From the NCBI RefSeq assembly GCF_017742835.1, contig NZ_CP072392.1, forward strand, positions 101,444-165,443: 64,000 nt of DNA. Reading direction: 5' to 3'. The translations under genes and the position numbers were made by a program. The stretch's first letter is position 1; each line of letters opens with the position of its first letter. Below the pieces are notes generated by a model, which was given only the letters and a program-made list of their open reading frames with translations, was not told where the DNA came from and searched no databases. The stretch is from Aquabacter sp. L1I39 (lineage in GTDB: Bacteria; Pseudomonadota; Alphaproteobacteria; Rhizobiales; Xanthobacteraceae). Positions 9,751 to 19,746 of this stretch are shown here, one piece after another.

Positions 9751-10590
9751 ATGTCCACCTCGCTCCCCCGCTCCCGCTCCGGCCGCATCGCGCTCTACCT
9801 CGCCGCGCTCGTCATCGCGGTCTATTCCGCCTTCCCCATCTATTGGATGGTGGTGTCCTCCACCCGCGCGCCGCAGGCCCTGATCAATTCCACCTCGTTG
9901 ATGCCGGGGCCGTTCACGCTCGAATACTATACCAACCTCCTGGAACTGACCGACTATCCCAGCCAGTTCATGAATTCGCTGCTGGTGGCTTTGGTGACCG
10001 TGGCGGTGACCATGGTCTTCTCCGTGATGATCGCCTATGCGGTCACGCGCCACCGCATCCGGGGCAAGGGGCTGATCGTGGGGGCCATGCTCTATGCCTA
10101 CATGTTCCCGCCGCTGCTCATCGCCATCCCCCTCTTCTCCATCTTTGCCAAGATCGGGCTCGGCGACACGCTGACCTCCGTCATCGTCTCGCACCTCACC
10201 CTCACCTTGCCGCTGGGCGTTTGGTTCCTGTGGGGCTTCTTCAAGAGCATGCCGTTCGAGCTGGAGGAGGCGGCCATGGTGGATGGCTGCACAAGGCTCG
10301 GCGCCTTCCTGCGCGTTGTGCTGCCGCTCTCGCTGCCAGGCCTCATCACGGTCGCCATCTTCTCCTTCCTCCTGTCCTGGACCGACTACACCTATGCGTT
10401 AATCATGATCGGCTCGGACGCCAACAAGACCGTCCCGGTGGGCCTTGCCTCCATGGTCGGCTCGTTCGACCTGCGCTGGGGGGAGATCATGGCCGGTTCC
10501 ACCCTCATCGCGCTGCCGTTGTTCGGCGCCTTCGCGCTGCTGAGCCAATACTTCATCCAGGGCCTCGGGGCCGGCGCGGTGAAGGGCTGA
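9751..10590 (+). CDS. Sugar ABC transporter permease (MalG/UgpE type)
   Basis: 279 residues with six predicted membrane segments. The EAA loop reads EEAAMVDGCTRLGAFLRVVLPLSLPG, and the C-terminus is the short YFIQGLGAGAVKG typical of MalG-like subunits. The start is ATG 9751, six bases after the stop of the partner permease, so the two are co-translated. It completes the CUT1 importer of the LacI-controlled cluster. Confidence 0.93.
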   Translation: MSTSLPRSRSGRIALYLAALVIAVYSAFPIYWMVVSSTRAPQALINSTSLMPGPFTLEYYTNLLELTDYPSQFMNSLLVALVTVAVTMVFSVMIAYAVTRHRIRGKGLIVGAMLYAYMFPPLLIAIPLFSIFAKIGLGDTLTSVIVSHLTLTLPLGVWFLWGFFKSMPFELEEAAMVDGCTRLGAFLRVVLPLSLPGLITVAIFSFLLSWTDYTYALIMIGSDANKTVPVGLASMVGSFDLRWGEIMAGSTLIALPLFGAFALLSQYFIQGLGAGAVKG

Positions 10591-10619
10591 CGCCGCCCTC
10601 CAAGAAGGACAAGAAGACC

Positions 10620-11396
10620 ATGGATTTCGGGCTTGCCGGCAAGGTTGCCCTCGTCACCGGCGCCGCGCGCGGCATCGGCCGGGCGGAGGCGGAAGCGCTG
10701 GCGGCGGAAGGCGCCGCCATCATCGTCAACGACATCGACAAAGAGGGCGCGGAAGATTTCGCGAAAGCCCTGCGCGCCGCCGGCAACCGTGCCGCGACCG
10801 CACCGGGCGATGCCTCCGACGAGGCCGCCGCCCGCGCCGTCATCGCGCAGGCGGCCGATGCGTTCGGGCGGCTGGATATTCTCATCAACAATGCGGGCGC
10901 GGGCGGGCGCCATATCGGCCGCAAGGCCGAGGACCTCGATGTGGACGATTTCGACATCATCGTGCGCACCCATTTGCGCAGCACCTTCCTGTGCGCCAAG
11001 CACGCCATCCCGGTCATGCGGGCAGGTGGCTTCGGGCGCATCGTCAACACCTCCTCCATGAATGTCACCGGCGGCGGGCGGCCGGGGGTGACCAACTATT
11101 CCGCCGCCAAGGCCGGCGTGCTCGGCTTCACCCGCACCCTCGCCAAGGAGGTGGGCGGCGACGGCATCACGGTGAACGCCATCGCGCCGGGCTATGTGGC
11201 CACCGATTTCATCGCCACCTTTTCCCCGGAGAAGCGGGCGGTCATAACGGGACAAAATCCCATCGGCCGGTTCTGCGCGCCGCAGGAAGTGGGCGCCCTC
11301 GTCGCCTTCCTGTGCTCCGTGCAGGCGGCCTTCATCAATGGCGCCCTCATCTGCATGGACGGGGGCAAGCGGGACTTTCACTGGGGGGATGCATGA
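10620..11396 (+). CDS. Short-chain dehydrogenase/reductase (classical SDR)
   Basis: 258 residues from ATG 10620. The Rossmann motif TGAARGIGRAEA lies near residues 13-24, the structural NNAG near 89-92, the catalytic Ser in NTSSMN, and YSAAK supplies Tyr and Lys. The C-terminus ends in the usual ALICMDGG. An NAD(P)-dependent polyol or keto-acid oxidoreduction is likely. The stop overlaps the ATG of the next dehydrogenase (ATGA at 11393-11396), so the two are tightly coupled and may act in sequence. The substrate is not identifiable. Confidence 0.93.
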   Translation: MDFGLAGKVALVTGAARGIGRAEAEALAAEGAAIIVNDIDKEGAEDFAKALRAAGNRAATAPGDASDEAAARAVIAQAADAFGRLDILINNAGAGGRHIGRKAEDLDVDDFDIIVRTHLRSTFLCAKHAIPVMRAGGFGRIVNTSSMNVTGGGRPGVTNYSAAKAGVLGFTRTLAKEVGGDGITVNAIAPGYVATDFIATFSPEKRAVITGQNPIGRFCAPQEVGALVAFLCSVQAAFINGALICMDGGKRDFHWGDA

Positions 11397-12469
11397 GCCT
11401 TCGCGCCTTCGGAGCACCGAGCCGCTACATCCAGGGGCCGGACGCCCTGTCCGAGCTGGGGCCGCTGGTGCGTCTCCATGGCCGGCGCCCCTTCATCGTG
11501 GCCGATGCGGTGGTGACGGAATTGCTGGGCGCCCGGCTGCGGCGGGAGCTGGCGGGCACCGAGCAGGCCGTCTTCGCCACCTTCTCCGGCGAGTGCACGG
11601 CGGCCGAAATCGAGACACTGGCGAGCACCGCCCGGCGGGCCAAGGCGGACGTCATCATCGGGGTCGGCGGCGGCAAAGCCATCGACACCGCCAAGGGCGT
11701 GCGCATGGCGCTTAAGGCACCCATCATCATCGTGCCCACCATTGCCTCCAATGACAGCCCCACCTCGCGCCTCGCCGTGCTCTACACGGCCGACCATGTG
11801 CTGAGCGAAGTGCGGCTCATGAGCGCCAATCCGGATGCGGTGCTGGTGGACACCTCCATCATCGTCCAGGCGCCCGCGCGCTTCTTCATCGCCGGCATCG
11901 GCGATGCGCTGTCGAAGAAGTTCGAGGTGGAGCAGTGCGCCAATGCGGGCGGGCTGAACTTCTTCAAGGCGCGGCCCACCGAGCTTTCGGTCGCCATCGC
12001 CGATGCCTGCTACCGCACCATCCGCCGCGACGGCCTCGCCGCCGTGGAGGCTGTCACGCGCAAGACCGCGGACGGGGCGGTGGAGAGCGTGGTGGAGGCG
12101 ACCATCCTCCTGTCGGGCCTTGCCTTCGAGAGCGGCGGCCTGTCCATCGCCCATTCGCTCACCCGTGGCTTTTCCGCCGTGCCGGAGATCGCCCGCGCGC
12201 TCCATGGCGAGCAGGTGGCGCTGGGGCTCCTGGTGCAAGTGGTGGCGGAAGGGCGGGAAAGCGCGTTTCTGGACGATCTCCTCGCCTTCTATGCCCGGCT
12301 CGATTTGCCCCGCGCCTTGTCGGATTTCGGAGTGGAGGGGGATGACGTGATCGACCGCGTGGTCACCTTGTCCTGGGAAACCGCGCCCTATATCCGCAAC
12401 TTCGTCCAGCCCGTGTCGCCGCAGATCCTGGCGGAGGGCTTCCGCACCCTTCAGCGCATGCGGGGATAG
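11393..12469 (+). CDS. Iron/zinc-containing alcohol dehydrogenase, glycerol dehydrogenase (GldA)-like
   Basis: 358 residues starting at ATG 11393 within an ATGA overlap. The nucleotide-binding GVGGGKAIDTAKG is near residue 90, followed by PTIASNDSPTS. The metal ligands of the GldA family are visible: Asp in GIGDALSKKFE, His in IAHSLT and His in LHGEQVALG. GldA oxidises glycerol or related vicinal diols to the ketone with NAD. As the last gene of the LacI cluster it suggests a glycerol-like or short polyol skeleton as the pathway substrate. sn-Glycerol-1-phosphate dehydrogenases belong to the same superfamily and cannot be fully excluded. Confidence 0.88.
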   Translation: MSLRAFGAPSRYIQGPDALSELGPLVRLHGRRPFIVADAVVTELLGARLRRELAGTEQAVFATFSGECTAAEIETLASTARRAKADVIIGVGGGKAIDTAKGVRMALKAPIIIVPTIASNDSPTSRLAVLYTADHVLSEVRLMSANPDAVLVDTSIIVQAPARFFIAGIGDALSKKFEVEQCANAGGLNFFKARPTELSVAIADACYRTIRRDGLAAVEAVTRKTADGAVESVVEATILLSGLAFESGGLSIAHSLTRGFSAVPEIARALHGEQVALGLLVQVVAEGRESAFLDDLLAFYARLDLPRALSDFGVEGDDVIDRVVTLSWETAPYIRNFVQPVSPQILAEGFRTLQRMRG

Positions 12470-12643
12470 GCGGCGCCCCCGCCTATCTTGTGCGGGAAAG
12501 CCACAGGCTGGGGAAAACCGCGCCTGCGACAAGCGTGAACGTCGCGTCCAAACCTCCCATTAACGGGCGCTCCTTACGACTGGAGTGAACGTTGCCGGCC
12601 GTCACCATCGGTCGAAGGGTCTTGCAAAGGGTCTTGGACGCAC

Positions 12644-15616
12644 ATGTCATCCTGGAATCGCCCGCCCGATCCCCATGCTTCCGTCTTCTCCCCGTCCGCA
12701 AGCAGCGGCGGGTCGAGCAGTCTGGCGCGGTCGCCCTGGATCGAGCCGGAGCAGGTGCCGAGCTGGCTGCGCCCCTTCACCCTGGACGCCAATACCCGTT
12801 TCACGCGCACCCCCGACGTGTTCCTGCGCCGCAAGGGCGAGCTGCAATCCTCCGCGGCGGCGCTTGCACCGCTTGCGGCCGCCGAGCCCGTGCCGGTCGC
12901 GCCCGCGCCCGACCTCCTGCCCGAGCCGCAGGCGCAAGCCGCGCCGGAACCGGAATCCCTCGGCGACTGGACCCTGCCGGAGGCGCCCTCCTTCCCCGCC
13001 GCCGCCCTGACGGCGGACCTCGACGATGATGATGTCCTCATCGACTGGACCGGAGAAAGCTGGGCCGCGCGCCTGGCCGCCGAGCGGGGCGCCCAGGCGC
13101 CTGCCGCCCAGAACATGGCACCCGCTGACCCGCAATGTGGCGCCGCGCTTGCGCCCGCCCCCAACGAACCCATGGTGCTGCGGCGGCGCCTGGCGGAGGC
13201 CCTTGCCGCCGACGCCGCGCGCGAGGGCACGGCTGCGGCACTCCCCGCAGCAGAGGATCCTGCCCCTCTTCCCGAGCGGTGCACCATTGAGGCGGCACTC
13301 GCCCCAGCGGCGGCCGATGCCGGGGAGGTGGCCCCTTCATTGTCCGCGCCCGAATCGCCCGCCGCCGCGTCGGCTGAACCGACCTTGGCCGGCACGCCCC
13401 TGAATGCGCCGGAGACGCAGACCGACGCGGCGCCGTCCGAACAGTCCACCCCGCTGCCGGACGCCGCCGCAGCCGAGACCGACCAGACCGTGGCCATTTC
13501 CGAGGAAGCCTTGTCCATCGCCCCCACCGCACACCCCTCGATGGACGACCTGCCCGCCAGCATCCTCCGCCTCGGCCGCCTCATCGTCCTTCATCCGGTG
13601 GTGCCGGCCCCCGCCTGCGAGCAGGACCTGCGCGCGCCCGAGCCTGAGCCCGAGGTTGCCTCGGCCGGGGATGCCGCCGCTCCCACCGTGACCTTCTCCG
13701 CCATTCCCGTGCCCCCGCTCGGCGCGGCCGGCACCTTCACCGCCACCTTCGGCTGGCCCCTGTTCGCCACCGCCTCCCTCGCCCCCGCCGCCGCTCCGGA
13801 GGCGGACGCCGCGCCCGTCGCGGATCGGACCGTGCCCGCCGAGGGCGCCGAAGCGGGCGCGGTGGAAATGGCACAAGAGGAGCGGATCGCATCTGCCGCC
13901 GAGGAGGCCACGGAAGCCGCCACGGTGGAGGCGAACGCGCCCTTGCCGGTGGTCGAGACCCTCGCCTGCGAGCCCGATGCACAAGCCCTGCCGACGCCCG
14001 AGCCCGACGCGCCTGCGGCGCCCCCGGTCCTGCCCTCCCTGCCCGCGCCTGCCCTGCCGGTGCTCCCGCTCGTCGCCGCCTCCGGCCTGATGCACGAGGG
14101 CTATGAGCTTCCCGCCCTCGACCTCCTGTCCGAGCCGCCCCCGGTGGAGCCGGCCCTCGAACTCTCCGAGGAGGCGCTCGACCGCAATTCCGCCGCCCTC
14201 CAGCAGACCCTGCGCGACTTCGGCGTGCGCGGCGAGGTGATCGACGCCAATCCCGGCCCGGTGGTGACGCTCTACGAATTCGAGCCGGCCCCTGGCACCA
14301 AGTCTTCCCGCGTTATCGGCCTGTCCGCGGACATTGCCCGGTCCATGAGCGCGGTCTCGGCCCGCGTCGCGGTGGTGGAAGGGCGCAACGTCATCGGCAT
14401 CGAGCTGCCCAACCAGCGCCGAGAAACGGTCTGGCTGCGCGAGCTTCTCGCCGCCCATGCCTTCACGGATGCCCGCGCGCGCCTCGGCCTGTGCCTGGGC
14501 AAGACCATCGGCGGCGAGCCGGTGATCGTGGACCTTGCCCGCATGCCCCATCTGCTGGTGGCCGGCACCACCGGCTCGGGCAAGTCGGTGGCCATCAACA
14601 CCATGATCCTGTCCCTGCTCTACCGGCTCACCCCCGAGCAGTGCCGGCTGATCATGATCGACCCCAAGATGCTGGAGCTCTCGGTCTATGAGGGCATCCC
14701 CCATCTGCTCACCCCTGTGGTCACCGATCCCAAGAAGGCGATCATCGCCCTGCAATGGGCGGTGCGGGAGATGGAGGATCGCTATCGCAAGATGTCGCGC
14801 CTGAAGGTGCGCAACATCGAGGGCTTCAACGCGCGTGTGGCGGAAGCCCGCGCCAAGGGCGAGGTGATTACCTCCGTGGTCCAGACCGGCTTCGACAAGG
14901 AGACCGGCGAGATGACCTACGAGGAGGTCACCATGGACCTCGCCTCGCTGCCTTACATCGTAATCATCGTCGACGAGATGGCCGACCTGATGATGGTGGC
15001 CGGCAAGGACATCGAAGGCGCCATCCAGCGCCTCGCCCAGATGGCCCGCGCCGCCGGCATCCATCTGGTGATGGCCACCCAGCGTCCCTCGGTGGATGTG
15101 ATCACCGGCACCATCAAGGCCAATTTCCCCACCCGGATCTCCTTCCAGGTGACCTCCAAGATCGACAGCCGCACCATCCTCGGCGAGATGGGCGCAGAGA
15201 CGCTGCTGGGCCAGGGCGACATGCTCTATATGGCCAATGGTGGCCGCATCACCCGCGTGCATGGGCCCTTCGTCTCTGACGCGGAGGTGGAGCACGTGGT
15301 GGCCCACCTGAAGGCGCAGGGGCGGCCGGAATATCTGGAGGCTGTCACCTCCGACGAGGTGGACGAGGAAGAAGAGGTCGAGGACGTGGCGGTGTTCGAC
15401 AAGAGCCCGCTGGCAGAGGACGGGTCCGACCATTACGAGCAGGCGGTGGCCATCGTGCTGCGCGACCGCAAGGCCTCCACCTCCTACATCCAGCGCCGCC
15501 TCCAGATCGGTTACAACAAGGCGGCCAGCCTGATGGAGCGCATGGAGAACGAGGGCATCGTCGGCCCCGCCAACCATGCGGGCAAGCGTGAGATCCTGTC
15601 CGGCCGCCCGTCCTGA
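12644..15616 (+). CDS. ftsK: FtsK/SpoIIIE-family DNA translocase lacking membrane segments
   Basis: 990 residues. The C-terminal half is a complete FtsK motor: the alpha region from ~500, Walker A GTTGSGKS near 645, [18 protein letters not shown], Walker [26 protein letters not shown], and a winged-helix gamma domain ([20 protein letters not shown]) at ~945-970 that reads polar KOPS sites in the family. The first ~480 residues are a low-complexity Ala/Pro/Glu linker. None of the usual four transmembrane helices is visible. Canonical FtsK is anchored at the division septum; this one must be soluble or recruited. It could be a paralogue of a membrane-bound copy elsewhere. No strong ribosome site was seen before ATG 12644. 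Confidence 0.93.
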   Translation: MSSWNRPPDPHASVFSPSASSGGSSSLARSPWIEPEQVPSWLRPFTLDANTRFTRTPDVFLRRKGELQSSAAALAPLAAAEPVPVAPAPDLLPEPQAQAAPEPESLGDWTLPEAPSFPAAALTADLDDDDVLIDWTGESWAARLAAERGAQAPAAQNMAPADPQCGAALAPAPNEPMVLRRRLAEALAADAAREGTAAALPAAEDPAPLPERCTIEAALAPAAADAGEVAPSLSAPESPAAASAEPTLAGTPLNAPETQTDAAPSEQSTPLPDAAAAETDQTVAISEEALSIAPTAHPSMDDLPASILRLGRLIVLHPVVPAPACEQDLRAPEPEPEVASAGDAAAPTVTFSAIPVPPLGAAGTFTATFGWPLFATASLAPAAAPEADAAPVADRTVPAEGAEAGAVEMAQEERIASAAEEATEAATVEANAPLPVVETLACEPDAQALPTPEPDAPAAPPVLPSLPAPALPVLPLVAASGLMHEGYELPALDLLSEPPPVEPALELSEEALDRNSAALQQTLRDFGVRGEVIDANPGPVVTLYEFEPAPGTKSSRVIGLSADIARSMSAVSARVAVVEGRNVIGIELPNQRRETVWLRELLAAHAFTDARARLGLCLGKTIGGEPVIVDLARMPHLLVAGTTGSGKSVAINTMILSLLYRLTPEQCRLIMIDPKMLELSVYEGIPHLLTPVVTDPKKAIIALQWAVREMEDRYRKMSRLKVRNIEGFNARVAEARAKGEVITSVVQTGFDKETGEMTYEEVTMDLASLPYIVIIVDEMADLMMVAGKDIEGAIQRLAQMARAAGIHLVMATQRPSVDVITGTIKANFPTRISFQVTSKIDSRTILGEMGAETLLGQGDMLYMANGGRITRVHGPFVSDAEVEHVVAHLKAQGRPEYLEAVTSDEVDEEEEVEDVAVFDKSPLAEDGSDHYEQAVAIVLRDRKASTSYIQRRLQIGYNKAASLMERMENEGIVGPANHAGKREILSGRPS

Positions 15617-15658
15617 CGCCTGAAGCGGAACCGCCCCGGGGGCGGCGCGTTTCCCTCC

Positions 15659-15686
15659 CGTGCCCTTGATGGGAATCAAGGGCACG
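15659..15686 (+). terminator. Perfect 12-bp stem with GGGA tetraloop downstream of ftsK
   Basis: CGTGCCCTTGAT (15659-15670), GGGA, then ATCAAGGGCACG (15675-15686): a perfect 12-base-pair hairpin 43 bases after the ftsK stop. A second GC-rich dyad (CCGCCCC/GGGGCGG) sits at about 15631-15645. No T-run follows, so a classical intrinsic terminator is not demonstrated. It may be a Rho-assisted or RNA-stabilising 3' end. Confidence 0.5.
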
Positions 15687-15765
15687 CACGCCTGCCGCGC
15701 GCACCATCGCCGGCAGGATCATCGCCGCCGGTCGCCTCTGGCGATGAGCGATGACGGAGGGTGTC

Positions 15766-16212
15766 ATGACCAAGATCACCGTTCCCTGGAAGGGTTGGGT
15801 TTTCCTATGCGACGGCGCCAAGGCGCTGGTGCTGGAAAATGCGGGAGACGCCGCCCATCTCGACCTGAAGACCATAGACGTGGCCGTGCAACCCGTTCCG
15901 CCCACGCGGGCGCTCGGCACCGACAGGCCGGGCCGTGTCCATGAATCCGCCGGTGTCTCCCGCAGTGCAGTCGCCGAGACCGACCTTCATGCAGAGGCGG
16001 AAGCCGAATTCGTGAAGGAGGCCGTCGACCATCTTGAGAAGGCGGCGGAGAGCCACGGGGTGAAGCACATCGTGGTGGTCGCCCCGCCCCGCGCCCTCGG
16101 CATTGTGCGCGACCATATGGGGGCAAGCCTCAAGGCGCGCGTGCAGGGGGAGGTGGCCAAGGATCTCATGAACCTTCCCGTCGGAGAGATCGAAAAGCAT
16201 CTGGTGGCCTGA
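15766..16212 (+). CDS. Host-attachment-family protein (Host_attach domain)
   Basis: 148 residues from ATG 15766, with GGAGG at 15756-15760. Hallmarks of the family are WVFLCDGAKALVLENAGD at the N-terminus, ...FVKEAVDHLEKAAESHGVKHIVVVAPPRALG, and LVA near the end with KDLMNLPVGEIEKHL. The family (Pfam Host_attach) was named after a bacterial gene needed for attachment to host cells. Its fold resembles release-factor/Pelota-like domains, and the biochemical role is unproven. It stands between ftsK and a DUF3775 gene, both in the same direction. Confidence 0.85.
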   Translation: MTKITVPWKGWVFLCDGAKALVLENAGDAAHLDLKTIDVAVQPVPPTRALGTDRPGRVHESAGVSRSAVAETDLHAEAEAEFVKEAVDHLEKAAESHGVKHIVVVAPPRALGIVRDHMGASLKARVQGEVAKDLMNLPVGEIEKHLVA

Positions 16213-16242
16213 TCGCCCCACATCACTGTCCGGAGACCGCAC

Positions 16243-16662
16243 ATGGCCGACGCGCCTGAACTGTCGATCCCGCTGGAAGCGGTCTGCTTCATCATCATCA
16301 AGGCGCGGGAGTTCGACGCCAAGGACGTGGTGACCGATCCCGACGACGGCTCCAATGCCAGTGATGACGGAATGGCGGCGGTGCTGGAGGACCATGGCGA
16401 CGATCCCACTCGCGCCGAGATCGTCGGCCATATCCGCGCGCTGAACGAGGACGAGCAGATCGAACTGGTGGCGCTCACTTGGCTCGGCCGGGGCGATGGT
16501 ACGCTGTCCGACTGGGACGCCCTCAAGGCGCAGGCGGCGGACGCCCGCAACGGGCGCACGGCCAGCTATCTCCTGGGCATGCCGCTTCTGGCGGATTACC
16601 TGGCGGACGGCCTCTCCCAGTTCGACCTGACCTGCCAGGACTTTGAGATGGACCGGCTTTAA
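16243..16662 (+). CDS. DUF3775 domain-containing protein
   Basis: 139 residues, acidic and cytoplasmic with no signal or membrane segment. It matches the pattern of the alphaproteobacterial DUF3775 family: LSIPLEAVCFIIIKAREFDAKD at the N-terminus, ALNEDEQIELVALTWLGRGD in the centre, and TASYLLGMPLLADYLADGL near the C-terminus. Function is unknown. It follows the Host_attach gene by 30 bases and may share its transcript. Confidence 0.82.
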   Translation: MADAPELSIPLEAVCFIIIKAREFDAKDVVTDPDDGSNASDDGMAAVLEDHGDDPTRAEIVGHIRALNEDEQIELVALTWLGRGDGTLSDWDALKAQAADARNGRTASYLLGMPLLADYLADGLSQFDLTCQDFEMDRL

Positions 16663-16670
16663 GGCCGGTC
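16651..16670 (+). terminator. Weak hairpin spanning the DUF3775 stop codon
   Basis: GACCGGC (16651-16657) and GCCGGTC (16664-16670) can pair around TTTAAG, which includes the stop codon. Seven GC-rich pairs with a six-base loop are visible, but there is no T-tract. It could contribute to 3' end formation. Confidence 0.3.
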
Positions 16671-16793
16671 TCGCTGAGGGGCCGCCGCCCCCGATTGCCC
16701 ATTTGCCTCCCCGCCCGCCCCGTGACTAGATGGCGTCAAAGAGCATGGCCGCCTTGAATTCGGCGCTGTAGGGACGAGACCGGGGGCAATGGT

Positions 16794-18251
16794 ATGGGGT
16801 TCGTGTTCAGGCAGGTGCGGCGCCTGCTGGTGCTGCTTGTCGTCCTCACCGCCTTGGCCCTAGTCGGCCGTGGGTTCCTGGCGCGCATGGAGCCGCCGCT
16901 CGAGGCCTGGCACACGTTTGCTCCCACCGAACTCACGCGCGATGAGCTCGGCAGGGCGGACTGGCCCGCCTACCTCGCCCGCGAGGCCAAACTGATGGAG
17001 GAGATCCGCACCCATGTGGCGGATCGGCTCTCCCCGGCAGCGCGGGTGCCTGGCAATCGCTATTTCGCCGACAGCCCCATCTATCCGCCCCGCTTCGCGC
17101 AGGACTGGAACCGGTCCTTCGTGATCGAGCCGCGAGGCCCGGTGAAGGGCGTGGCCGTGTTTCTCCATGGGCTGACGGATTCGCCCTACAGCCTGCGCCA
17201 TTTTGCGAACCTCTATGCCCAGCGCGGCTTCGTCGCCCTCGGCATCCGCCTGCCAGCCCATGGCACGACGCCCGCCGCGCTGAAGAGCGCGGAGTGGGAG
17301 GACTTCATGGCGGCCACCCGCCTCGTCATGCGCGAGGCGAAGCGGCGGGCGGGCGGCACGCTGCCCGTGCATGTGGCCGGCTATTCCAATGGGGCGGCGC
17401 TCGCGCTCATGTATGCGCTCGATGCGCTCGATGATCCCACGCTGGTGAAGCCCGCCCGGCTGGTGCTGGTGTCGCCGATGGTGGGCGTGACCCCCTATGC
17501 CCGCTTCGCGCCGCTCGCCGGATGGCCGGCGGTGGTGCCCTATTTCGCGCAGTCGGCGTGGCTCTCCATCCTGCCGGAATTCAACCCGTTCAAGTACAAT
17601 TCCTTCCCGGTGAATGGCGGCTACCAGTCCTGGCGCCTCACGCAGGCGCTGCGCGACAACATCACCCGTCACCTGAAGGCGGGCCGCCTGGAAGGACTGC
17701 CCCCCGTCCTCACCTTCCAGTCGCTGCTCGACCATACGGTGGTGGCGCGGGACATGGTGGACGGGCTCTATGGCCACCTGCCGGCCAATGGCAGCGAGCT
17801 GATGCTGTTCGACGTGAACCGCCTCGCCCAGCTCAACAATTTCCTGAGCGTGATCGCGCTCGACGCGGCGGAGACCTTGCTGCCGCCGGGACCACGCCCC
17901 TATCGCACCACCATCATCACCAACAGCGCGCCCGACACCCTCATCGCATCCGCCCGCATCACCGAGGCCGGACAGACCACCGCACGCGCCGAACCGCTGG
18001 GGCTCGCCTTCCCGCCGGAAGTCTATTCGCTCTCCCACATCGCCGTGCCCTTCCCGCTCCAGGACGGGCTCTATGGGCTCCAGCCGGAGCCGGGCGATGA
18101 TTTCGGCATCTCGCTCGGCACCGCCGCCGGGCGCGGGGAGTTCAGCGCCCTCACCATTCCACTCATCATGGTGATGCGCATGTCCTCCAACCCCTTCTTC
18201 CCTTACGTGCTCCAGAAGGTGGGGGAAGGTCTGCCGCCGGCTCAGCCTTAA
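16794..18251 (+). CDS. Membrane-anchored alpha/beta hydrolase (serine esterase/lysophospholipase-like)
   Basis: 485 residues. A single N-terminal hydrophobic segment (residues ~9-27, [15 protein letters not shown]) probably anchors it facing the periplasm. The hydrolase core has [17 protein letters not shown] (oxyanion region), the nucleophile elbow GYSNGAAL with Ser near 198, a likely acid in [10 protein letters not shown], and a likely His in [17 protein letters not shown]. The substrate is unknown; lipid or acyl-ester turnover at the membrane is plausible. It is convergent with nikO and overlaps that gene's end by four bases. Confidence 0.82.
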   Translation: MGFVFRQVRRLLVLLVVLTALALVGRGFLARMEPPLEAWHTFAPTELTRDELGRADWPAYLAREAKLMEEIRTHVADRLSPAARVPGNRYFADSPIYPPRFAQDWNRSFVIEPRGPVKGVAVFLHGLTDSPYSLRHFANLYAQRGFVALGIRLPAHGTTPAALKSAEWEDFMAATRLVMREAKRRAGGTLPVHVAGYSNGAALALMYALDALDDPTLVKPARLVLVSPMVGVTPYARFAPLAGWPAVVPYFAQSAWLSILPEFNPFKYNSFPVNGGYQSWRLTQALRDNITRHLKAGRLEGLPPVLTFQSLLDHTVVARDMVDGLYGHLPANGSELMLFDVNRLAQLNNFLSVIALDAAETLLPPGPRPYRTTIITNSAPDTLIASARITEAGQTTARAEPLGLAFPPEVYSLSHIAVPFPLQDGLYGLQPEPGDDFGISLGTAAGRGEFSALTIPLIMVMRMSSNPFFPYVLQKVGEGLPPAQP

Positions 18252-18991
18252 GGAGTCTCGACGGGTGCGCCATGGCTGTGGCCAGCATCGAGGCCGTGAA
18301 TGTGGAAATCCTCCCGCGTCACCGCGTGGCGATGGATGAGCGCCTCCGAAAGCTGGCCCGACTTGAGCGCCACGGCGCGGGTGGCCAAGCGCTCCAGCAC
18401 CGAGCGGTCGTGGGAGACCAGGATCATCGCCGTGTCGAGGCCGGAGAGCACCTCCAGCATGCGGGCATGGTTGGCCTCGTCCAGCGCATTGGTGGGTTCG
18501 TCCAGCAGCAGCACCTGGGGGCGCATGGCGAGCACGGCGGCAAGCGACACGAGGCGCTTTTCGCCGCCCGAGAGGCGGTGCGTCACCCGGTCCGCGAGGT
18601 GAAGAAGGCCCAGTCGGTCGAGGCAGGCGCGCGCTTCCCCCGCCGCCGCCGCGCGGTCGAGGCCCAGATTGAGCGGGCCGAAAGCCACATCGTCGAGCAC
18701 GGTGGGGCAGAAGAGCTGGTCGTCGGGATCCTGGAACAGAAAGGCGGCGCGGGCGCGCACCTCGCGAAAATCCTTCTCCCCGCGCCGCTCCCGGCCAAAG
18801 GCGTGGATGCGGCCGGAGGTAGGCCGCTCCAGGCCCACGAGGGTGCGCAGCAAGGTGGTCTTTCCCGCCCCGTTCGGCCCCACCAGCGCCAGCCGCTCCC
18901 CCGCATGAAGCTGAAAATCCACCGCGCGCAGGACAACGGCCTCGCCCCGGCGGACCGTCACCTGATCGAGGCTGAGGAGCGGTGGGCTCAT
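18248..18991 (-). CDS. nikO: Nickel/cobalt ECF transporter ATP-binding subunit
   Basis: 247 residues from the ATG whose complement lies at 18989-18991. It has Walker A GPNGAGKT, signature [12 protein letters not shown], Walker [13 protein letters not shown] and H-loop SHDRSVLE. The C-terminus is His-rich ([23 protein letters not shown]), which suits a nickel/cobalt ATPase. An ATGA overlap with nikQ shows coupling. It is the motor of the NikMNQO-like energy-coupling-factor importer encoded by this five-gene operon. Confidence 0.92.
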   Translation of the reverse strand: MSPPLLSLDQVTVRRGEAVVLRAVDFQLHAGERLALVGPNGAGKTTLLRTLVGLERPTSGRIHAFGRERRGEKDFREVRARAAFLFQDPDDQLFCPTVLDDVAFGPLNLGLDRAAAAGEARACLDRLGLLHLADRVTHRLSGGEKRLVSLAAVLAMRPQVLLLDEPTNALDEANHARMLEVLSGLDTAMILVSHDRSVLERLATRAVALKSGQLSEALIHRHAVTREDFHIHGLDAGHSHGAPVETP

Positions 18992-19746
18992 ATCAGATGC
19001 TCCAGCACCAGGAGGACCGCGAGGACGGCGCCAACGGCGACCCCGAAGGCGCGGTCCGCCGGGCCGAAGGCAAAGGCCGAGAGCGGGGCCGGGAAACGGC
19101 CGTCGAAGCCGCGGCAACGCATGGCCTCGTGCACCCGCTCGGCCCGCTCCAGCGCCCGCACCAGCACCATGCCGCACAATTGGCCGAGGCTGCGCCAGGT
19201 GTGCAGGCTTGTGCGCGGTACGAAGGCGCGCGCCCGCATGGCCTCCCGCAGGCGGCCCGTTTCCGCGCGGATGACGGCCACGTAGCGCACCATCATCAGG
19301 AAGAGATGCACCAGCGCCTCCGGCGCGCCGAGACGCGCCGCCGCCTGCCCCACACGCACCGGCTCCAGCGTGCCGATGAGCGCGAAGATACAGGCCGCGC
19401 AGGCATTCACCTTCACCACGATCAGGAGCGCCCGTGCGAGGCCCTCGCGGCTGGCGGAAAGGCCGCCCAGTTCCAGCACCGGGACACCGGGCGTGGTGAA
19501 TGGCAGCAGCACCAGCAGCACCACCATGAAGCCTTCCAGGTGGGCGAGGCGGCGGGTGAGCGCGGACGGGCCGAGCCCGCAGACCAGCGCCAGCCCCAAG
19601 GCGGCCAGCAAGGCAACGGCGGCGATCGGAAGGTGGTTGAGCGAGATGACGACGAGAACGCTGGCGAAGGCGGCCACGAGCCGAGTGCGGGGATCGAGTT
19701 CCGAAACCACAGTCGGCGCAGCGGCCTCGGTGTCCGCCAAGCTCAT
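18988..19746 (-). CDS. nikQ: Nickel/cobalt ECF transporter transmembrane coupling subunit
   Basis: 252 residues with four to five membrane helices. The two cytoplasmic coupling helices typical of CbiQ/NikQ are recognisable: [11 protein letters not shown] and [15 protein letters not shown]. The start at 19746 lies in an ATGA overlap with the end of nikL. It links the substrate-specific NikM to the NikO ATPase. A longer start upstream (MGLGPAAV) would overlap nikL by 40 bases and is less likely. Confidence 0.92.
   Translation of the reverse strand: MSLADTEAAAPTVVSELDPRTRLVAAFASVLVVISLNHLPIAAVALLAALGLALVCGLGPSALTRRLAHLEGFMVVLLVLLPFTTPGVPVLELGGLSASREGLARALLIVVKVNACAACIFALIGTLEPVRVGQAAARLGAPEALVHLFLMMVRYVAVIRAETGRLREAMRARAFVPRTSLHTWRSLGQLCGMVLVRALERAERVHEAMRCRGFDGRFPAPLSAFAFGPADRAFGVAVGAVLAVLLVLEHLI

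Noticed and set aside
13337..15685. 782-codon minus-strand open frame antisense to ftsK
   Set aside because: No protein-like motif; it is the third-position GC shadow of a real translocase gene.
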